From positions 14,683,263 to 14,747,262 of the forward strand of contig NC_061134.1 in assembly GCF_905220365.1 (NCBI RefSeq): DNA of 64,000 bases. The letters run 5' to 3'. Origin of the DNA: Vanessa cardui. Taxonomy: Eukaryota > Arthropoda > Insecta > Lepidoptera > Nymphalidae. Shown here in pieces: positions 13,251 through 26,837 of this stretch; within the stretch, counting starts at the first letter, position 1; each line of letters opens with the position of its first letter. Under the pieces are notes generated by a model. The model was not told where the DNA came from. It did not search any database and worked only from the letters and a program-made list of their open reading frames with translations. The position numbers and the translations under genes are program-made.

Positions 13251-15113
13251 TAATGACTCGAATTTGATAAGTGGCAGAGCTAATCTGATAAATTGTATAA
13301 ACGCAAGACTCGCGCAAGTCTCGGCCGACGGCGCGCGAGTTTACCTCGAAGTCACCTGTCGTGTCGCTTCAGCGGACGCTGAGGTTGTCTTCACGAACGA
13401 AACCAACCTCAGAAGAAAATTAAATAAAATGATAAATGGTACTGAAAAGTGAATTGCGAATTGTTTTCTAACAAAAGAAAATAATGATGTCTTCGAAAAT
13501 TGGTCATTTATTATAATTTATAAAAACAAAGGGACTCCAAGTAATAAAACGATTCTCCCCAATTTGTATTTGATTACATCAAAATATTAGCAAGTGAGCC
13601 GTACCCAGATAATATTTCAGCCGCTTGACGTAATTATATTCAAACCCAGATTGTCATTTGACGAACAATTTCTAAGGATAATGTTGAAAATATTTGTGAG
13701 TAGAGCTCGCTTTTTATATTTTAATTTTATTCTGATTATATTTATTGGTATGACATCATTCTGTTTATTATTTAGTAGACAGAAATAGAAACAAAGAACA
13801 TTTTTGTTAAATTGCGTAAAATTTGTCAGTTTGTATTAACTCCTATCGGAATCGAATAACTAAAAATACTAATTACACTTTGTAAATTAACTCACTAAAT
13901 ACATTTGAAATTTGAAATTCTTGTCCTTACAGAGTCGGAAGGAAATCTACATGTAACGGATGAAAATCTATCACATTTGTATTCACCAATAATCGGAGTA
14001 GCGTAGTGGAATAAGCTTAATATTCTCTCAAGGAAAGAGCTCGGGCCAGCAGTGAGAAATATGCTCTACGTATACCTTTCGCTTTCACTTTGTCGGCAAG
14101 GTCTCATCCGAACACTATGAGCGTAAGGTTCGCGGGCGTAGTCATAACGAGTTAATGGACATAACAACATTTTCATTATATTTAAAAATGCATTCACGAT
14201 TATGTTACATAGACTACTCATACTATTTATAAATCATTACAGATATATTATTGCTTTTAATTAGATCCTATTAGATATAAAACACAAATATGATATGAGT
14301 TAAAAAAACTAAAGATTTGCTCTGAAAGTCATGAAAGGAAATCATTTGCCTTGACCAATATGCACGCTACGCGTCTAAAAATAACTTTCACATTCACACG
14401 GTACTAATGAAGGTTTTCGAGGTTTAATTAGATTTGAGATTTCGCTTTTCTGCCACGACGAGCACACGCTCAAAGCAAAATATTCCATTCAGATGTAAAG
14501 TGTACTGGAATTAATGCTCGAGTATATAAACTCTTTTTTTAAAACCTCCATGTCAACGTTGTTAGAGATGTAACTCTTTTTTAATTTAATGAATTTCGAA
14601 ATTATTACTTTTGCGAAGCACCCTGAGGCGTGAACAGCGGTGGCTGACAAAGAAACAAAATACAATGTATCGCTACGACCACTAACTCTCCTCTGTCTGC
14701 GAGTGCGCGATCTAAAGCGCACATAAAACCCGCAATAGTTCTCAAACAGCGATCGTGGTCACAGTTATAAACCGACTTAGAAGGCGAGCTTAAACCATTT
14801 TACATCTGATTTCAAATGTGACATTGTACGCGTATATTACGTATTGTACGTATTTCAGATATATTTTATTTAACTTGGCTTTTTGTTGTTAGGATTATAT
14901 CAAACAACTTATAATAATAAACTCTAATAGGTTTGTAGTAAACTATAATTTATTGTCAGTTAATAAACATATCTTAAGCAAACGTATAACTATCTTAATA
15001 TTTTTGTTCGCTGAATATAAGTAAATAGAAACTGATTTCGGTTTTATTCTGTGTAATAGCATAGTTATTACTTAAACTTTATTTATTCAGCCTAAATAGG
15101 AAGCTACCTTTTA
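13251..15113. other. No gene seen
   Basis: Mostly AT-rich, with a GC-richer patch at 13310-13390. Short open frames, no family match. Confidence 0.5.
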
Positions 15114-15114
15114 T

Positions 15115-15155
15115 CAACCGACTTCCAAAAGGAGGAGGTTATCAATTCGTCTGTA

Positions 15156-15187
<32 letters not shown>

Positions 15188-16716
15188 GTTACCTCATAAC
15201 TTTTTACTGGGTGGACCGATTTTGATAATTTTTTTTTGTTTGAAAGGTAGTGCTTCCCGTGGGGTCCCATTTTTTTTTAATTTTTTTCCGATGATGGTAT
15301 CCATATGAAAACGACATAAGTCTTAAATTTGCATTATGTATATGCGCGACAAATAGGTGAATAACTGAAAATCACGTTAACCAATTTTGATAATTCTTTT
15401 TTTATTATAAAATATATACTTCAAGGGTAATTTGGTAAAAGTTTGGTAAGGTTCAGAGCACAGAATCCATGACAAAGTAACGGAACGGAAGGGAACGGAA
15501 CAATTCTGAGGAGCACGTTAGCGATACTCAGTCGAATCTTTTATTTATAGGTTATTTGGATATTTGAGTCACCTTCCGTAATGTGGTTATGTTTATGTAA
15601 TTATCATAGTCGAATATTATAATCAACTAGCTACCCACAACGGCTTCGCACGGGTGCACTACTGATACTAAATACACTACAGAATTTGTTTACTTACCAC
15701 ATCACATCGCAAACTTCTAAAATTATCAGTGTTTCTTTACTATATTGTTCATGTATTATATACACAAACCTTCCCCTTGAATCACACTATCTTTTAAAAA
15801 AAACCGCATCAAAATCCGTTTCGTAGATTTAAAGATATAGGGACAGAGAAAGCGACTTTGTTTTATACTATGTAGTGATGGAACTCCTATACGGCTCGCA
15901 GTTAGGGTGCGATATGGGGCAGAATTTCTTACTATCTTTAATCAAATTGTGTATTTGTGTATGTGGTATGATGTCATATGATGTACGAAATATAGTTGAC
16001 CTTTTTCAAAGTTTTTTTGCTGAGTTCGATTACAGCTTTTTCGAGGGATCCTTGTAGTTTACGCCGCGTGACGTATTAAATCCGCATTTTCGAAAGTCTA
16101 TTTTTGCTTTATTCGCAAGTTTCCTTTGAAATTGTCCTCGAAGTAGTTTCTGACTCATATAAACGGAAAGATTAATCTATCCATATTAAAAAAAATTAGT
16201 TAGTCAACATAAGCTTCACTTAAAATCAAAAAATAAATAAAAATTTTAACAAAAAGAAAAACCGACTTCAAACAAAACACTATTTTAAAACAAATGAATA
16301 TGCACGAAAAAGTAATAAAAATAATTGCGTATTCAACATATTTTTAGAGTCTTCCTAAGTTAAATGAAATGAAAAATCAATAAAACCCTACAGTATATCT
16401 ATCAAAAACAATACAAGAATACTTTAACAAATATGTTTTTTACAAATTACCTTTTACACAATCAAATTTCTTTCTTTTGATTATTGGGGCAAGGGCACCG
16501 TGGCTGACACCGGCTCCAAATATACCAATAACTATAACTACATAATATAATCGTTAATCGACTTTTAAGTAGTCTAATATTTTTCATTTCATTTAACTTA
16601 GGAAGACTCTAAAAATATGTTGAATACGCAATTATTTTTATTACTTTTTCGTGCATATTCATTTGTTTTAAAATAGTGTTTTGTTTGAAGTCGGTTTTTC
16701 TTTTTGTAAAAATTTT
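15115..16716 (+). mobile_element. Composite foldback element, copy A
   Basis: Begins CAACCGACTTCCAAAAGGAG, followed by a T tract, TTACCTCATAACTTTTTACT, GGTAGTGCTTCCCGTGGGGT and CACCTTCCGTAATGTGG, then an inverse-oriented Helitron, then a foldback pair (arms about 16240-16378 and 16580-16716) ending GAAGTCGGTTTTTCTTTTTG. It aligns end to end with copies B (26068) and C (46284). Part of the left foldback arm is deleted here. No protein is encoded; the class of mobilising enzyme is unknown. Confidence 0.8.
15627..15878 (-). mobile_element. Small Helitron inside composite copy A
   Basis: On the minus strand it starts TCACTACATAGTATAAAACA and ends with a GTGCGAAGCC-type hairpin and CTAG. It sits between A (15626) and T (15879), as Helitrons do. 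It occupies the same site in copies B and C, so it was present before the composite multiplied. Confidence 0.8.
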
Positions 16717-18125
16717 TTTGTATTTACAGTTTGTAAAGGCAGCTGTACAAATCTGTCGTTAACAGAGCGACAGCGAAGCCAATTGACACTGAATGGCAGA
16801 TATCTAAATAAAGAAAATCAAATTTACTTCAATTAGTAAAAAAATAAAGTAATTACAATCTGTGTGTAAATATCTCAGCAACAACGTATACAACCCTTAA
16901 GCCCTTAATCCCCAAAGACAGATGCTGCGAGCGATCGCTCCAAGCAAATAGAGCTTCGCTTTATCTCAGAATAAGAAAAATGATAAAGATAGAATTAGCG
17001 CTTAAACTTTTAGTGACATTGCTCGAACAACGCAATTCTGCGATAAACACGTCCACAATGCAATCTGCAGCGTTCGGGCTATTTCATATAAAATATTTGA
17101 CAAAATTCTTGACGAGAAAATGCCTTTTATATTTCGCTGGTGCTTCTTGCTGTACTAAAAGAAATCGCTCGCATATTGTGATATTACGAACCAGAGCATA
17201 TGAATAAAACAAATATGCATTATTGGAATACTTTTGTAACGTTCGTCTTCAAATATATACATTAACGAAAGGGAAATAAAGAACACCTCTGCCGCAGCAA
17301 CTGCCCTAGGGCTGCTGAGACGATTTGGAACCTATTCCATCGGTAAATACGAATGTATCAGAGTTGGCGTTGACAGTTATAATTATGTAAATATTGGGCA
17401 CGTGGCAATCCAGCAGTAAGACACCGTTGAGTAGACGATGTTTGGTTATGATTTACGACTCACTAACTTAACCTAACCGCGAGTCCGTCCTCGTTCAATG
17501 TTGGCAAAGATATATCACATAAAATAAAACCTGGAAATATGTTGCTGAGTATTATTATTATAACAACAAACTTAAAAAAAAAACAGATTACTATCACCTT
17601 AAATATTTGTGACACATTTGTGTATCTTTCACAAATTTGCTAATTTCGTATAATTTTAGAGTTCACAAATGTGCCAGTCTAAGTCTAAGTAATCACCAAG
17701 TTAGTTGACGATATGTAAGTCAAATTTAAAAATAATTCACTTCAGAAACATGCGTCGGGTAAGGAATAAATTCAATTAATTAACTCAAATTTAAATGAAT
17801 ATAAAACATTCAGGAATGTACAATTTCATTTTAAATAATATATAATATTCCTCTTTGCGGGAATTGTTTCAAATTTATATAGAACACTGAAACTCAACGT
17901 TTGAACGGCGGCGCAGAGGTATCGAGGTGAGAATTTAAAATAGCAATTACTCGAATTTATTACTCTACTAAATTTCACCTGTTACCTTGAACGGTGAGAC
18001 TATTGATGGTGGGGACTGCGAAACGAATCCACTTGACTGTGGTACGGTCACGAATCTTAACTAATTATTCTTAAAAATAACACAGAAACACACCTCCTCT
18101 CATACAATCCCATTTACGATACAAC
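16717..18125. other. No gene seen
   Basis: AT-rich. A 75-codon frame at 16980-17207 shows no domain. Nothing else is supported. Confidence 0.5.
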
Positions 18126-18420
18126 AACAGCCTGTAATTTTCCCACAGCTGGGCTAAGGCCTCCTTGACGACAAGGTTTGGAACATATTCTACCGCGCTG
18201 TTCTAATGCACCCGCATGGTGGAATGCTCATGTGGCAGAATTACTATGAAATTAGACACATGCAGGTTTCATCTAGATTTTTATCTTCACCGTCGAGCGC
18301 GAGATGAATTATAAACACTAATTAAGCACATGAAAATTCAGTGGTGCTTGCCTGGGTTTGAACCCGTGGTCGTCGGTTAAGATGCACGCGTTTTAACCAC
18401 TGGGTAAGGTGATCCTGACG
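18126..18420 (-). mobile_element. tRNA-derived SINE
   Basis: Read on the minus strand it has a tRNA-like head (degenerate A box ending CCCAGTGG; B box GGGTTCAAACCC), then TGAATTTTCATGTGCTTAAT, CATGTGTCTAATTTCA and a 3' part with GGAGGCCTTAGCCCAGCTGT. This is the layout of a polymerase III SINE abundant in nymphalid butterflies. It is diverged from the remembered consensus, so it is old. Confidence 0.8.
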
Positions 18421-20099
18421 GAACCCTATAAATATAAAGCGGTTGCTTGCATCATAACTTTTGCATTCAATGCTGCATTCGTTCCCAATTCGTGTTTTAC
18501 ATTTCAATTTCGAATTCCCGGGCGATTTACGAATTCGTGCGCACAGAATAACCCGCCCTGTTCCTTTGTTGAAATATTTTGAAAGTCGAATGAGCGACTA
18601 ACTCGTTACGTTATCTTTCCATACGTTCCCACAGCGGTTCCGGTAATCTACTGTCAGGCGTCTGTCAGCCTGAAATTACAATATCGTGCATCATTTTTAC
18701 AGCCCGCCATAAAAGTTTAATACGGTTATTCAGAAAATATCATTTATTCCTTCTATAAAATAAAACTTCGACGTAGATGAAGGCTTTTTGCCACACAGGA
18801 TAAAAATTACTATGTTTTTACCGCAATTTTGCAAAGACGAAATTTATATAACAATCTACAGAATAAATAGGCTGTCTCAGTCTGTACCAAACTCCGCTTA
18901 CTTCTTCTAAACCAATCAACGAATTTCGATTCGGTCAACTAGGGAAAATAGCGATAAACGATAAACTTGTACAAAATGATTGAACTCTGAAAGTTTTGCT
19001 ACACACAACACAGCTAACGATGTCTCAACCTCAGGAGATACATAAAAACAATTGATCTTAGAAAACCGACAAAAAATCACACGATAGTACGTGATCTTCT
19101 CTTCCTTAGCTATACTAACTAATCATTATTATTTTTACAGATAACAATTTACCAAAAAACTATAGGTTACGACACTTATCCGACATAAGTGGCTTGTGGC
19201 AACCATAATTATAACGAATAACTTGAAAATATTAATGATCGTAATCGATGTAATCGATAATCACTCAAAGCTTACAATGGATGGATCAAATAAAATAATT
19301 TTAGATACGATATCTTAGATTCATCTGATCCTCCAAAGTTATTCGAATGACCTTGAAACGTTAACTTCTTTGAAGGGTCCCAGTTTTGACCGATTACTAA
19401 AATCACTGAATATTTCGTGACCAGTTCGGACTTTTGAACAAAAGGCCAAATTAATAATTTATTATATTTAGAACGCTCATTATTAGCCGAAACCCACCTA
19501 AACTGTCAGTAATTTACGATTGAAATCATTCACTGTGTGCCTCGTCCGAATAAGTTTCGAATAAATATGTACAAAGTCCTTAATGGCTATAAAATAAAAA
19601 TATTGTATCTGACGAATATCTGGCGGTCGGCTACTTTTTACATTAGCATTACTTTAAACAACCATTTCGCAGATATATCTCTAGTGTACTAGAACTAGAG
19701 TAAATTATAAATATCGTTTCATAGTATCACGTTTTATGCGAGACGTGATAGCTCCTTGAAAGGGTTTGAAGGACTTGTTTAAAAAAATCATTGTATTATA
19801 TAAAACACGGCACTCCCGAGTAGAACTACATATATGATCCTAAGAGCTTTACAAATTCCATAAAAGACACTCACTCTCCAAATGTAATAAAATGTGATTC
19901 CGATCATCTACGCGGCGTCGCTGTCTGCGCGAGGAATATTTATTATGTGCGATAAATATTTTTAGAGGTGTGAGCTTGTAATAGTTTACGTGATTGTATT
20001 TGTTAAATGCTTGTGGCAGGCTTTGTTCTACCGTTAGACATAACAAATTAGTCTAAATTCTGCCGTTAAACATAACTAATTAGTATTTTTGTATTCCGG
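18421..20099. other. No gene seen
   Basis: No exon, RNA gene or repeat recognised. Moderately AT-rich throughout. Confidence 0.5.
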
Positions 20100-20240
20100 T
20101 TCGAAGGGTGAGTGAGCATGTGTAATTACAGGCCCAAGACATAACATCTCAGCTCCAAAGATGGTGGCGCATCGGTGTAATGTAAGGAATGGTTATTATT
20201 TCTTACAGCGTCAATGTCTTATGTCTGGGCGGTGATATAG
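20100..20240 (+). repeat. Lepidopteran interspersed repeat (GTGAGTGAGCC family), partial
   Basis: GGGTGAGTGAGCATGTGTAA, GACATAACATCTCAGCTCC, GGTGGCGCATCGGTG and TATTTCTTACAGCGTCAATG match the copies at 1027 and 11573. The 3' end breaks off at about 20240. Confidence 0.7.
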
Positions 20241-22664
20241 CTTTTTTGTTTTACGTGAGTACGCTTATCTCCTTAACCCTGTTACCATAAAAAGTGTCTA
20301 TTGACCGATAGTCTATATTTAAGTAGGTATTTTACTTGATGGTAAGGCTTCGTACAAGCCAACCAGTTTTCCCAGCAGAGGATCTTTTATTATAAACCGT
20401 TACGTTAGTGATATAACCTCACAAAGTAGGGTAGCTCGTAGAAGACTTCTATACGTATTTCAAAGTGCGTGTGAGTACGCTTATTAACTATAAGTATACA
20501 TTCTAAATATGAAACGATAAGCAACTCAGTAGAGTAAAGCGAACAAAAACGCGAAAGTTTTCGATTAAAAGCCTTTCATGGAATGAATGCTTACAATTAA
20601 ATTCATCGCGAAAACAACTGCGAGCGATCTTCCGGCGCGGCCACCGCTCCGCGCTCTGTAATCCCGTTCGGAAAACTTTTATGATTTTTTGCTATTATAA
20701 GGCTCCGCTTCGTTTAGTTCTAAATTACATTAACGCTGAGTTTTACGTTTTATTTTAACTTTTTATTTTTACAAAATATGTTAAGAGTATATTTGTTTCG
20801 CGCACATTTGCATTTACTTCTGTGAACTTTTTATTTTATTATTTCCATATATGTTTACTGTAAATTGCCGTTATATGTGCCGTATGTGTATATAGATGCA
20901 TTAAGTAAAATGCGGTTATTTTAATATTAAAAACAGGCACTTCAATTTTATTGTATGTATAGATGATTTATCCATGATTCCATATACATATAATAAGCAC
21001 TTAATTACGTCAGTAAATGATTACTAATTGATCCTGTTCGTTACACTCGGCTGTGTCTCTGTGATACTTAATATTCAATCATTAACTCCATTCCACCAAG
21101 CGTACTGAGGTCGTGAGCTTACACGAGTGTAAGGGAGCCCGGCGCGCAGGGTGTACTGAAAAGAGGTCTTATAGCTGGTCTTCGCTTCTATTTTATTCTT
21201 TATTTATAATTATTTTTTTATTTTCTAAAGTATTTGGAAAAATATAATAATTTCATAATAGTAATTAAGTTCTGTCATTTAAAATTCACCAACGGATTAA
21301 TTTTATAATTGCCATTTTTATCTTAAATTAGTGAGTCCACTTTAGTATTCTCACGGGTGTAATTTATCGTTAAAGAAAATAATATGACAAATGTAGATAC
21401 AATTTATACCCTATATAGATTAGGAATAACGTTGCTTTATACTTGTGAAATATTAATTCCTGAGACACAAGCATACATATTTTACCGCTTTATAATATCA
21501 TATACTAAATTATATACGAGCGCGTCTATCGACATTACATAAGGTTTGAACACAACATATATTTAGGTCGAGGTTAACGCAGCCGATGACGCCCCAGCGA
21601 TGATTACAATAAAGAAGATCAAATCAAAATTCGTATCCCTCAGAAATATATAAAATGAAACTCGTAAAATTTACAAAAAAATATAAAAGAGAATTGTTAA
21701 GAATATTCTTTTCACATCGCGGTTCAATCTATTTAACGCTTCGGTTCGCCGCTCGCTCTGTTACATTTTTTTTTATTCAAACGATTGCTCTTTACTATCA
21801 AAGACAAACCACATTTTATTTCATTTCGAATACAATATTTAATTCTGGACGGTAGAGATAAATTACTTTACATAAATAATCGCAGTGTTTAAATGATTCG
21901 CATATCAGATGATATTACAATCAGATCAGGGCGCGTCGCTACAAATCCCCGCCGACTCAATTAATTTGTGGCCGGAAATTAACGACCGAATTGATAAATC
22001 CGAATTTTTAATACCTGATATAATTTATCAAACACGCCTCGCTTAATATTATGGAAAGAAAACTTACCAATTTAAATACCACTCATTAACATATTATTAT
22101 ATTCACGATTTTAAATGGATATGTTTACCTTACATAATTAAAAGTAAAACGATTAACGAGTTAATGTTTTCACGGATCCCATCATACACAGTAGACTAGT
22201 AGTTTATCGGGACATTACCCGTGAAAGTTCCCGATAACTCAGTAACGTGCGAGGAATTAATCAGCTGCCACCACACCGGCGCGCCCGCACCGCATCACGA
22301 CATCAGTTTCAATTTGAGCACGCGAGCCGCGTGTGCGCTTTAAATTTCCTCGATGTAAATTATAGAGCCAAAGCAAAACGCGTCCTTTTCCTTTGAACCG
22401 ACTTCAAAGAGGGGGATTATGTGTTCACTGCGTGTGAGTCCTTTATGTTTGTTCACCGAATGTTTGGAAAAGTCTGAGCGGATTCCGGTGATTTAAACTC
22501 TAATCTATTGAGGCAGGCGGTTCCACTAATTTTTCTTTACCGGATAATCCGCTGCTATCCAGATAATCTAAAAAAATATGTTTATGTATAAGACTGACAA
22601 TTGTAATCCACTGAGTAATATTTAAATCTTTTTTATCAATAACGTGCTATTTATTGTCATCCAA
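20241..22664. other. No gene seen
   Basis: AT-rich, with a CpG-rich patch at 22260-22345. A short fragment AACCGACTTCAAAGAGGGGG at 22396 belongs to the ACCGACTTC family. Confidence 0.45.
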
Positions 22665-23111
22665 TCCTACTACTATTATAAAGGCGAAAGTTTGTAAGTA
22701 TGGATGTATGGATGTTTGTTACTCTTTCACGTAAAAACTACTGAATGGATTTGAATGAAACTTTACCACAATATAGCTTATACATCAGATTAACACATAG
22801 GCTACAATTTTTGAGGTTTCTTATGTGAGGTCGTAAAAAAACACATTTTTTGCGCTTACATTGCAAACGCTGACTGAATCCTACAAGATAGATCAAAACA
22901 ATGTACTACAGTATTGTACAACTTAAAAAGGTCTACAAAAAAGTCCGTGATGGTATATGTTTATCTCTTAGGAATAACCCACAATAACCATTTTTTATCC
23001 TTTACTTTGTACGAGAAATAATGGCTTATTTACGAAGCGATTTTAAGCGATTACTAGACTAGACGGGACGAACCTGAAGTCCACGCGAACGAAGTCGCGG
23101 GCAAAAGCTAG
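22665..23111 (+). mobile_element. Complete non-autonomous Helitron
   Basis: 5' end TCCTACTACTATTATAAAGG preceded by A (22664). The 3' end has a GCGAACGAAGTCGC hairpin, then GGGCAAAAG and CTAG, followed by T (23112). It is 447 bp with no coding capacity. Insertion between A and T without target duplication is the Helitron rule. Confidence 0.88.
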
Positions 23112-24103
23112 TCTATTATAATATTGACAGCACTTTACAATTGGCGCGAACAAAAAGAAGTTGACCGAAACTGAGATTACAGTACACAAAGTTATTTTGG
23201 AAATTATTCATTGTTATACTTCATATAATGTTCAGAACGAGTGACAACTCCAATCTTATATAATGAAATGCTTTTGATTGCCGACGAGTATTCAATACTA
23301 AATTCATTTTCATGTCACTGGAAATATTTTCATTGAAAACTAATCCGTAATACATTGTTGAAGACGTTACCCAAATACCGGCCATACAATACATAGAAAG
23401 ATAAAAAAAACGGATGTATACAAATTGCAATTAAATCTGAGTGTCATGGGAATAAAAGCGATCTATGATTACACGTCATTACGTACTCGTTTCAACCTAA
23501 CAGCGGTCCGGTTATTCAGAATCTTCTCGGACGATGTCCGCACATTCGTTCTGAAAATTAAATACATGACTGTATTAATGGTCGTGAATTTAAGTCGGCT
23601 TTTGGAATACATATTATATCATTCTGAACGACAACACCAACCATACTACAAAAACAGTCTTTATTGTTATTAGTCTTCGTAGCTTCTGGCTGAAACTCAA
23701 ATTTAAGAGACATTACACTACTAAACTATATTACACTAACTTCAAAGTTTCAGCTTGGGAAAGACCAACTCTGTAAGTTTCACGGCCGGCCTTTTTAGTT
23801 CCCATAAAACATTAAGACGAGGGTACTAGCAGCTAACGCGCGGCCTCAGATGTGAGCGAAATAAAATATTTCGAGTCATAAACGCCACCTGTTGCCGCCA
23901 ACTTCGACACACTCGAACACATTTGCTTGGAGCTGCAGTAAGTACAGCAGTTGGGCGGAGGTTGCTACCGCTACTTACTATTCTTAACACATTGTTGACT
24001 GTCTCGTTGGTGTAATGGCTACCTTAGGTCGCTGCCAATAACGAGTTCTTAGGTACGAAACCTAAAAATCCTTACTAATAATAAATTTCGAATAATACTT
24101 TCC
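23112..24103. other. No gene seen
   Basis: Includes an 82-codon frame at 23425-23673 with no ATG start and no domain. GC-richer patch at 23835-23970. Confidence 0.45.
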
Positions 24104-24195
24104 GAACCGGTGGTAGCTTCACTTAATTGTTAAATGACGATTCAAAAGCGCTTGTCAAAGCCTACATGAATAAAGTTTATTTTGATTTTGAAATA
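24104..24195 (+). mobile_element. Non-LTR retrotransposon 3' tail
   Basis: GAACCGGTGGTAGCTTCACT, GACGATTCAAAAGCGCTTGT and AATAAAGTTTATTTTGATTT form the 3' end of a common lepidopteran LINE. The same tail recurs at 38714-38817. No reverse-transcriptase sequence precedes it, so it is a 5'-truncated copy. Confidence 0.7.
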
Positions 24196-24576
24196 ATAGT
24201 TACTATTAAAGAGTTCTCGAGATTAATTATAATTAATTAAAATGTGAACCTCATTTGTTTAAGTTCGCTAGAAGTTACTGACGCTATATCAGCGAGTAAA
24301 GCCTATTTAAAATAGTAAATGAAATGAGTCGCTCGGCGTGCGCGAGCGCTAATTACAAAGTAAATTCGATAATTCGTGGAGCTCGCTCTAATGTTCCGGA
24401 ACAACATATTTCAGCGCTAATTAGAAGCTGAACGCGCCATTAGTATTCCGACAACACACATCGACTCCACATAAAATAGCACTTTTAAATTTCATTTGAT
24501 TATTAATTTTATTTAGATTTTAGATTTATGTAGTTAAAAGTTAAATTGAAGATTTTTCTTAAATTTTTGATATAAA

Positions 24577-24944
24577 ATTTTTATAAATAAAAAAAAAACC
24601 GCCTTCAAAAATGAACTAAAAAGAAAAAAATAATCAGTTACATCCATATCCAATTTACGATTTTTTAATCACCTCTCAAAGTCGGTGCCAAAATTGCTAA
24701 TATAGGTACATAATACATAATACATACATACAAACCTAAATCTATTTATTGTAAAGATGACATCATTAGACAAACCTTACTATCGATACAAATTAAATGA
24801 TTTCAATATAGGAATTTATTTACTTTGTTGGCACCGACTTCAAAAGGTGATTAATAAATCGTAAATTGGATATGGATGTAACTGATTATTTTTTTCTTTT
24901 TAGTTCATTTTTGAAGGCGGTTTTTTTTTATTTATAAAAATTTA
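24577..24944. mobile_element. Foldback MITE, arms about 115 bp
   Basis: 24577-24691 and 24828-24944 are inverted copies, with about 136 bases between them. Each arm carries ACCGCCTTCAAAAATGAACT, TCCATATCCAATTTACGA and AAAGTCGGTGCCA. It is a different family from the foldback in the composites but shares the ACCG(A/C)CTTCAAA end motif. No coding capacity. Confidence 0.8.
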
Positions 24945-25260
24945 TTTACTGCTTTTCAGTGTTGTTTTGTTATTTATAATTACAATTGATATTGTTTGTC
25001 ATTCATTTTATTATACTCAGCACATTTCGGCTTTCGACTCTAAACATAACTCAACGCCTTTTCAATACGATGTGGACTGCAACTCAAATTAAGCGTTACC
25101 TAAATTACAATAGCCTAATGTTAACTGCTCATCGCCAATTAGACAATACCATTTTTCCCGATGCAATACCGTTAATCATTGAGGAGTTCTCCTGGTAGTC
25201 CACCATCAGCTAGACTTCATCATAGGCATGTTTACTAACATCAATTGCTTGACGACTATC

Positions 25261-25645
25261 TTAAAGAAATAGAACTAAACCCGTAAAATAGTTACTTACT
25301 AATAGGTTCTGATTACCAGTTGTGGTCTTCATCAACAGTTCTACTTCATCAAATGTCACTTTTCGTGAGCATATGACCAAGGCACTTTGAATAAAACCGA
25401 AATCACTATAGGTGTGCCTATAAAATTTGAGGAGTTCCCTCGATTTCTCCAGGATCCCATCATCAGATCCTGATCTCCTGACAATGGGACCACCTGTAAA
25501 ACATGCCCTTTCAAACAAAAAAAGAATTGTCAAAATCGGCCCAGCCATCTTCGAGTAATTCGGTAACATACATAAAAAATAAAAAAAAATAAAAAAAAGG
25601 CCCCGACGAATTGAGAACCTCCTCCTTTTTTGAAGTCGGTTAAAA
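25261..25645 (-). mobile_element. ACCGACTTC-family element, reverse orientation
   Basis: On the minus strand it starts TTAACCGACTTCAAAAAAGG with GGAGGTTCTCAATTCGTCGG, then a T/A tract, ATGTATGTTACCGAATTACT and a GATGATGGGATCCTGG segment. A related stretch with GAGGAGTTCTCCTGGTAG lies just upstream at 25118-25200. The 130-codon open frame on it is incidental. The extent of the far end is uncertain. Confidence 0.6.
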
Positions 25646-26067
25646 ATATACAAAATTTCTAATAATGGAAAATAAAAAACACTTTTGAGTGTTTATTGCT
25701 TGTATTAACTGAATTGGACTTTCATAGAGAAGCAGATTACATTCAATGCATGGTCACTTGTTACTTGAAAGTTGTATGAACTAACTTACTATTAACAGCT
25801 CAGTTGCTAAATAAAGGGTTGATACACTAAGAGCCTGAAAATTATAGCAAAATAAAAATAAATAAATAAAAAAGATACTAGTTCTTATAAAATACTATCC
25901 ATTATTTTGCATAAATAAGCTGAATTCTCAACTGAATTGATATAACAAAATCTTTATTAATAATTAACTATTTCACTCGGTAACTAAATATGTGTATCCA
26001 CTTAGATTTTATTTCCAAAGTTCGATATATACATAGCTCTATCTCTTCGATGTTGAGACCAAATTTT
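25646..26067. other. No gene seen
   Basis: AT-rich DNA between two repeats, with an A-rich AAATAAAT stretch at 25850-25875. Confidence 0.5.
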
Positions 26068-26105
26068 TCAACCGACTTCCAAAAGGAGGAGGTTATCAAT
26101 TCGTC

Positions 26106-26145
<40 letters not shown>

Positions 26146-26585
26146 GTTACCTCATAACTTTTCACTGGGTGGACCGATTTTGATAATTTTTTTTTTGTTT
26201 GAAAGGTAGTGCTTCCCGTGGGGTCCCATTTTTTTTATTTTTTTTTCCGATGATGGTATCCATGTGAAAACGACATAAGTCTTAAATTTGCATTATGTAT
26301 ATGCGCGACAAATAGGTGAATAACTGAAAATCACGTTAACCAATTTTGATAATTCTTTTTTTATTATAAAATATATACTTCAAGGGTAATTTGGTGAAAG
26401 TTTGGTAAGGTTCTGAGCACAGAATCCATGACAAAGTAACGGAACGGAAGGGAACGGAACAATTCTGAGGAGCACGTTAGCGATACTCGGTCGAATCTTT
26501 TATTTATAGGTTATTTGGATATTTGAGTCACCTTCCGTAATGTGGTTATGTTTACGTAATTATCATAGTCAAATATTATAATCAA

Positions 26586-26837
26586 CTAGCTATCCACCCC
26601 GGCTTCGCACGGGTGCAATACTGATACTAAATATACTACAGAATTTGTGTATTTACGACATCACATCGCAAACTTCTAAAATTATCAGTGTTTCTTTACT
26701 ATATTGTTCATGTATTATATACACAAACCTTCCCCTTGAATAACACTATCTTTTAAAAAAAACCGCATCAAAATCCGTTGCGTAGATTTAAAGATATAGG
26801 GACAGAGAAAGCGACTTTGTTTTATACTATGTAGTGA
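26586..26837 (-). mobile_element. Small Helitron inside composite copy B
   Basis: Starts and ends at the same composite positions as in copy A, with CTAG at 26586-26589 (plus strand) and GTGA at its other end, flanked by A and T. Confidence 0.8.

Noticed and set aside
18340..18420. Possible tRNA gene (B box and A box)
   Set aside because: The tRNA-like part continues directly into SINE body sequence and cannot fold into a proper acceptor stem. The same applies at 34147-34222.
25261..25653. 130-codon minus-strand open frame
   Set aside because: It runs along a dispersed ACCGACTTC-family repeat, including its A/T tract, so it is not a host gene.
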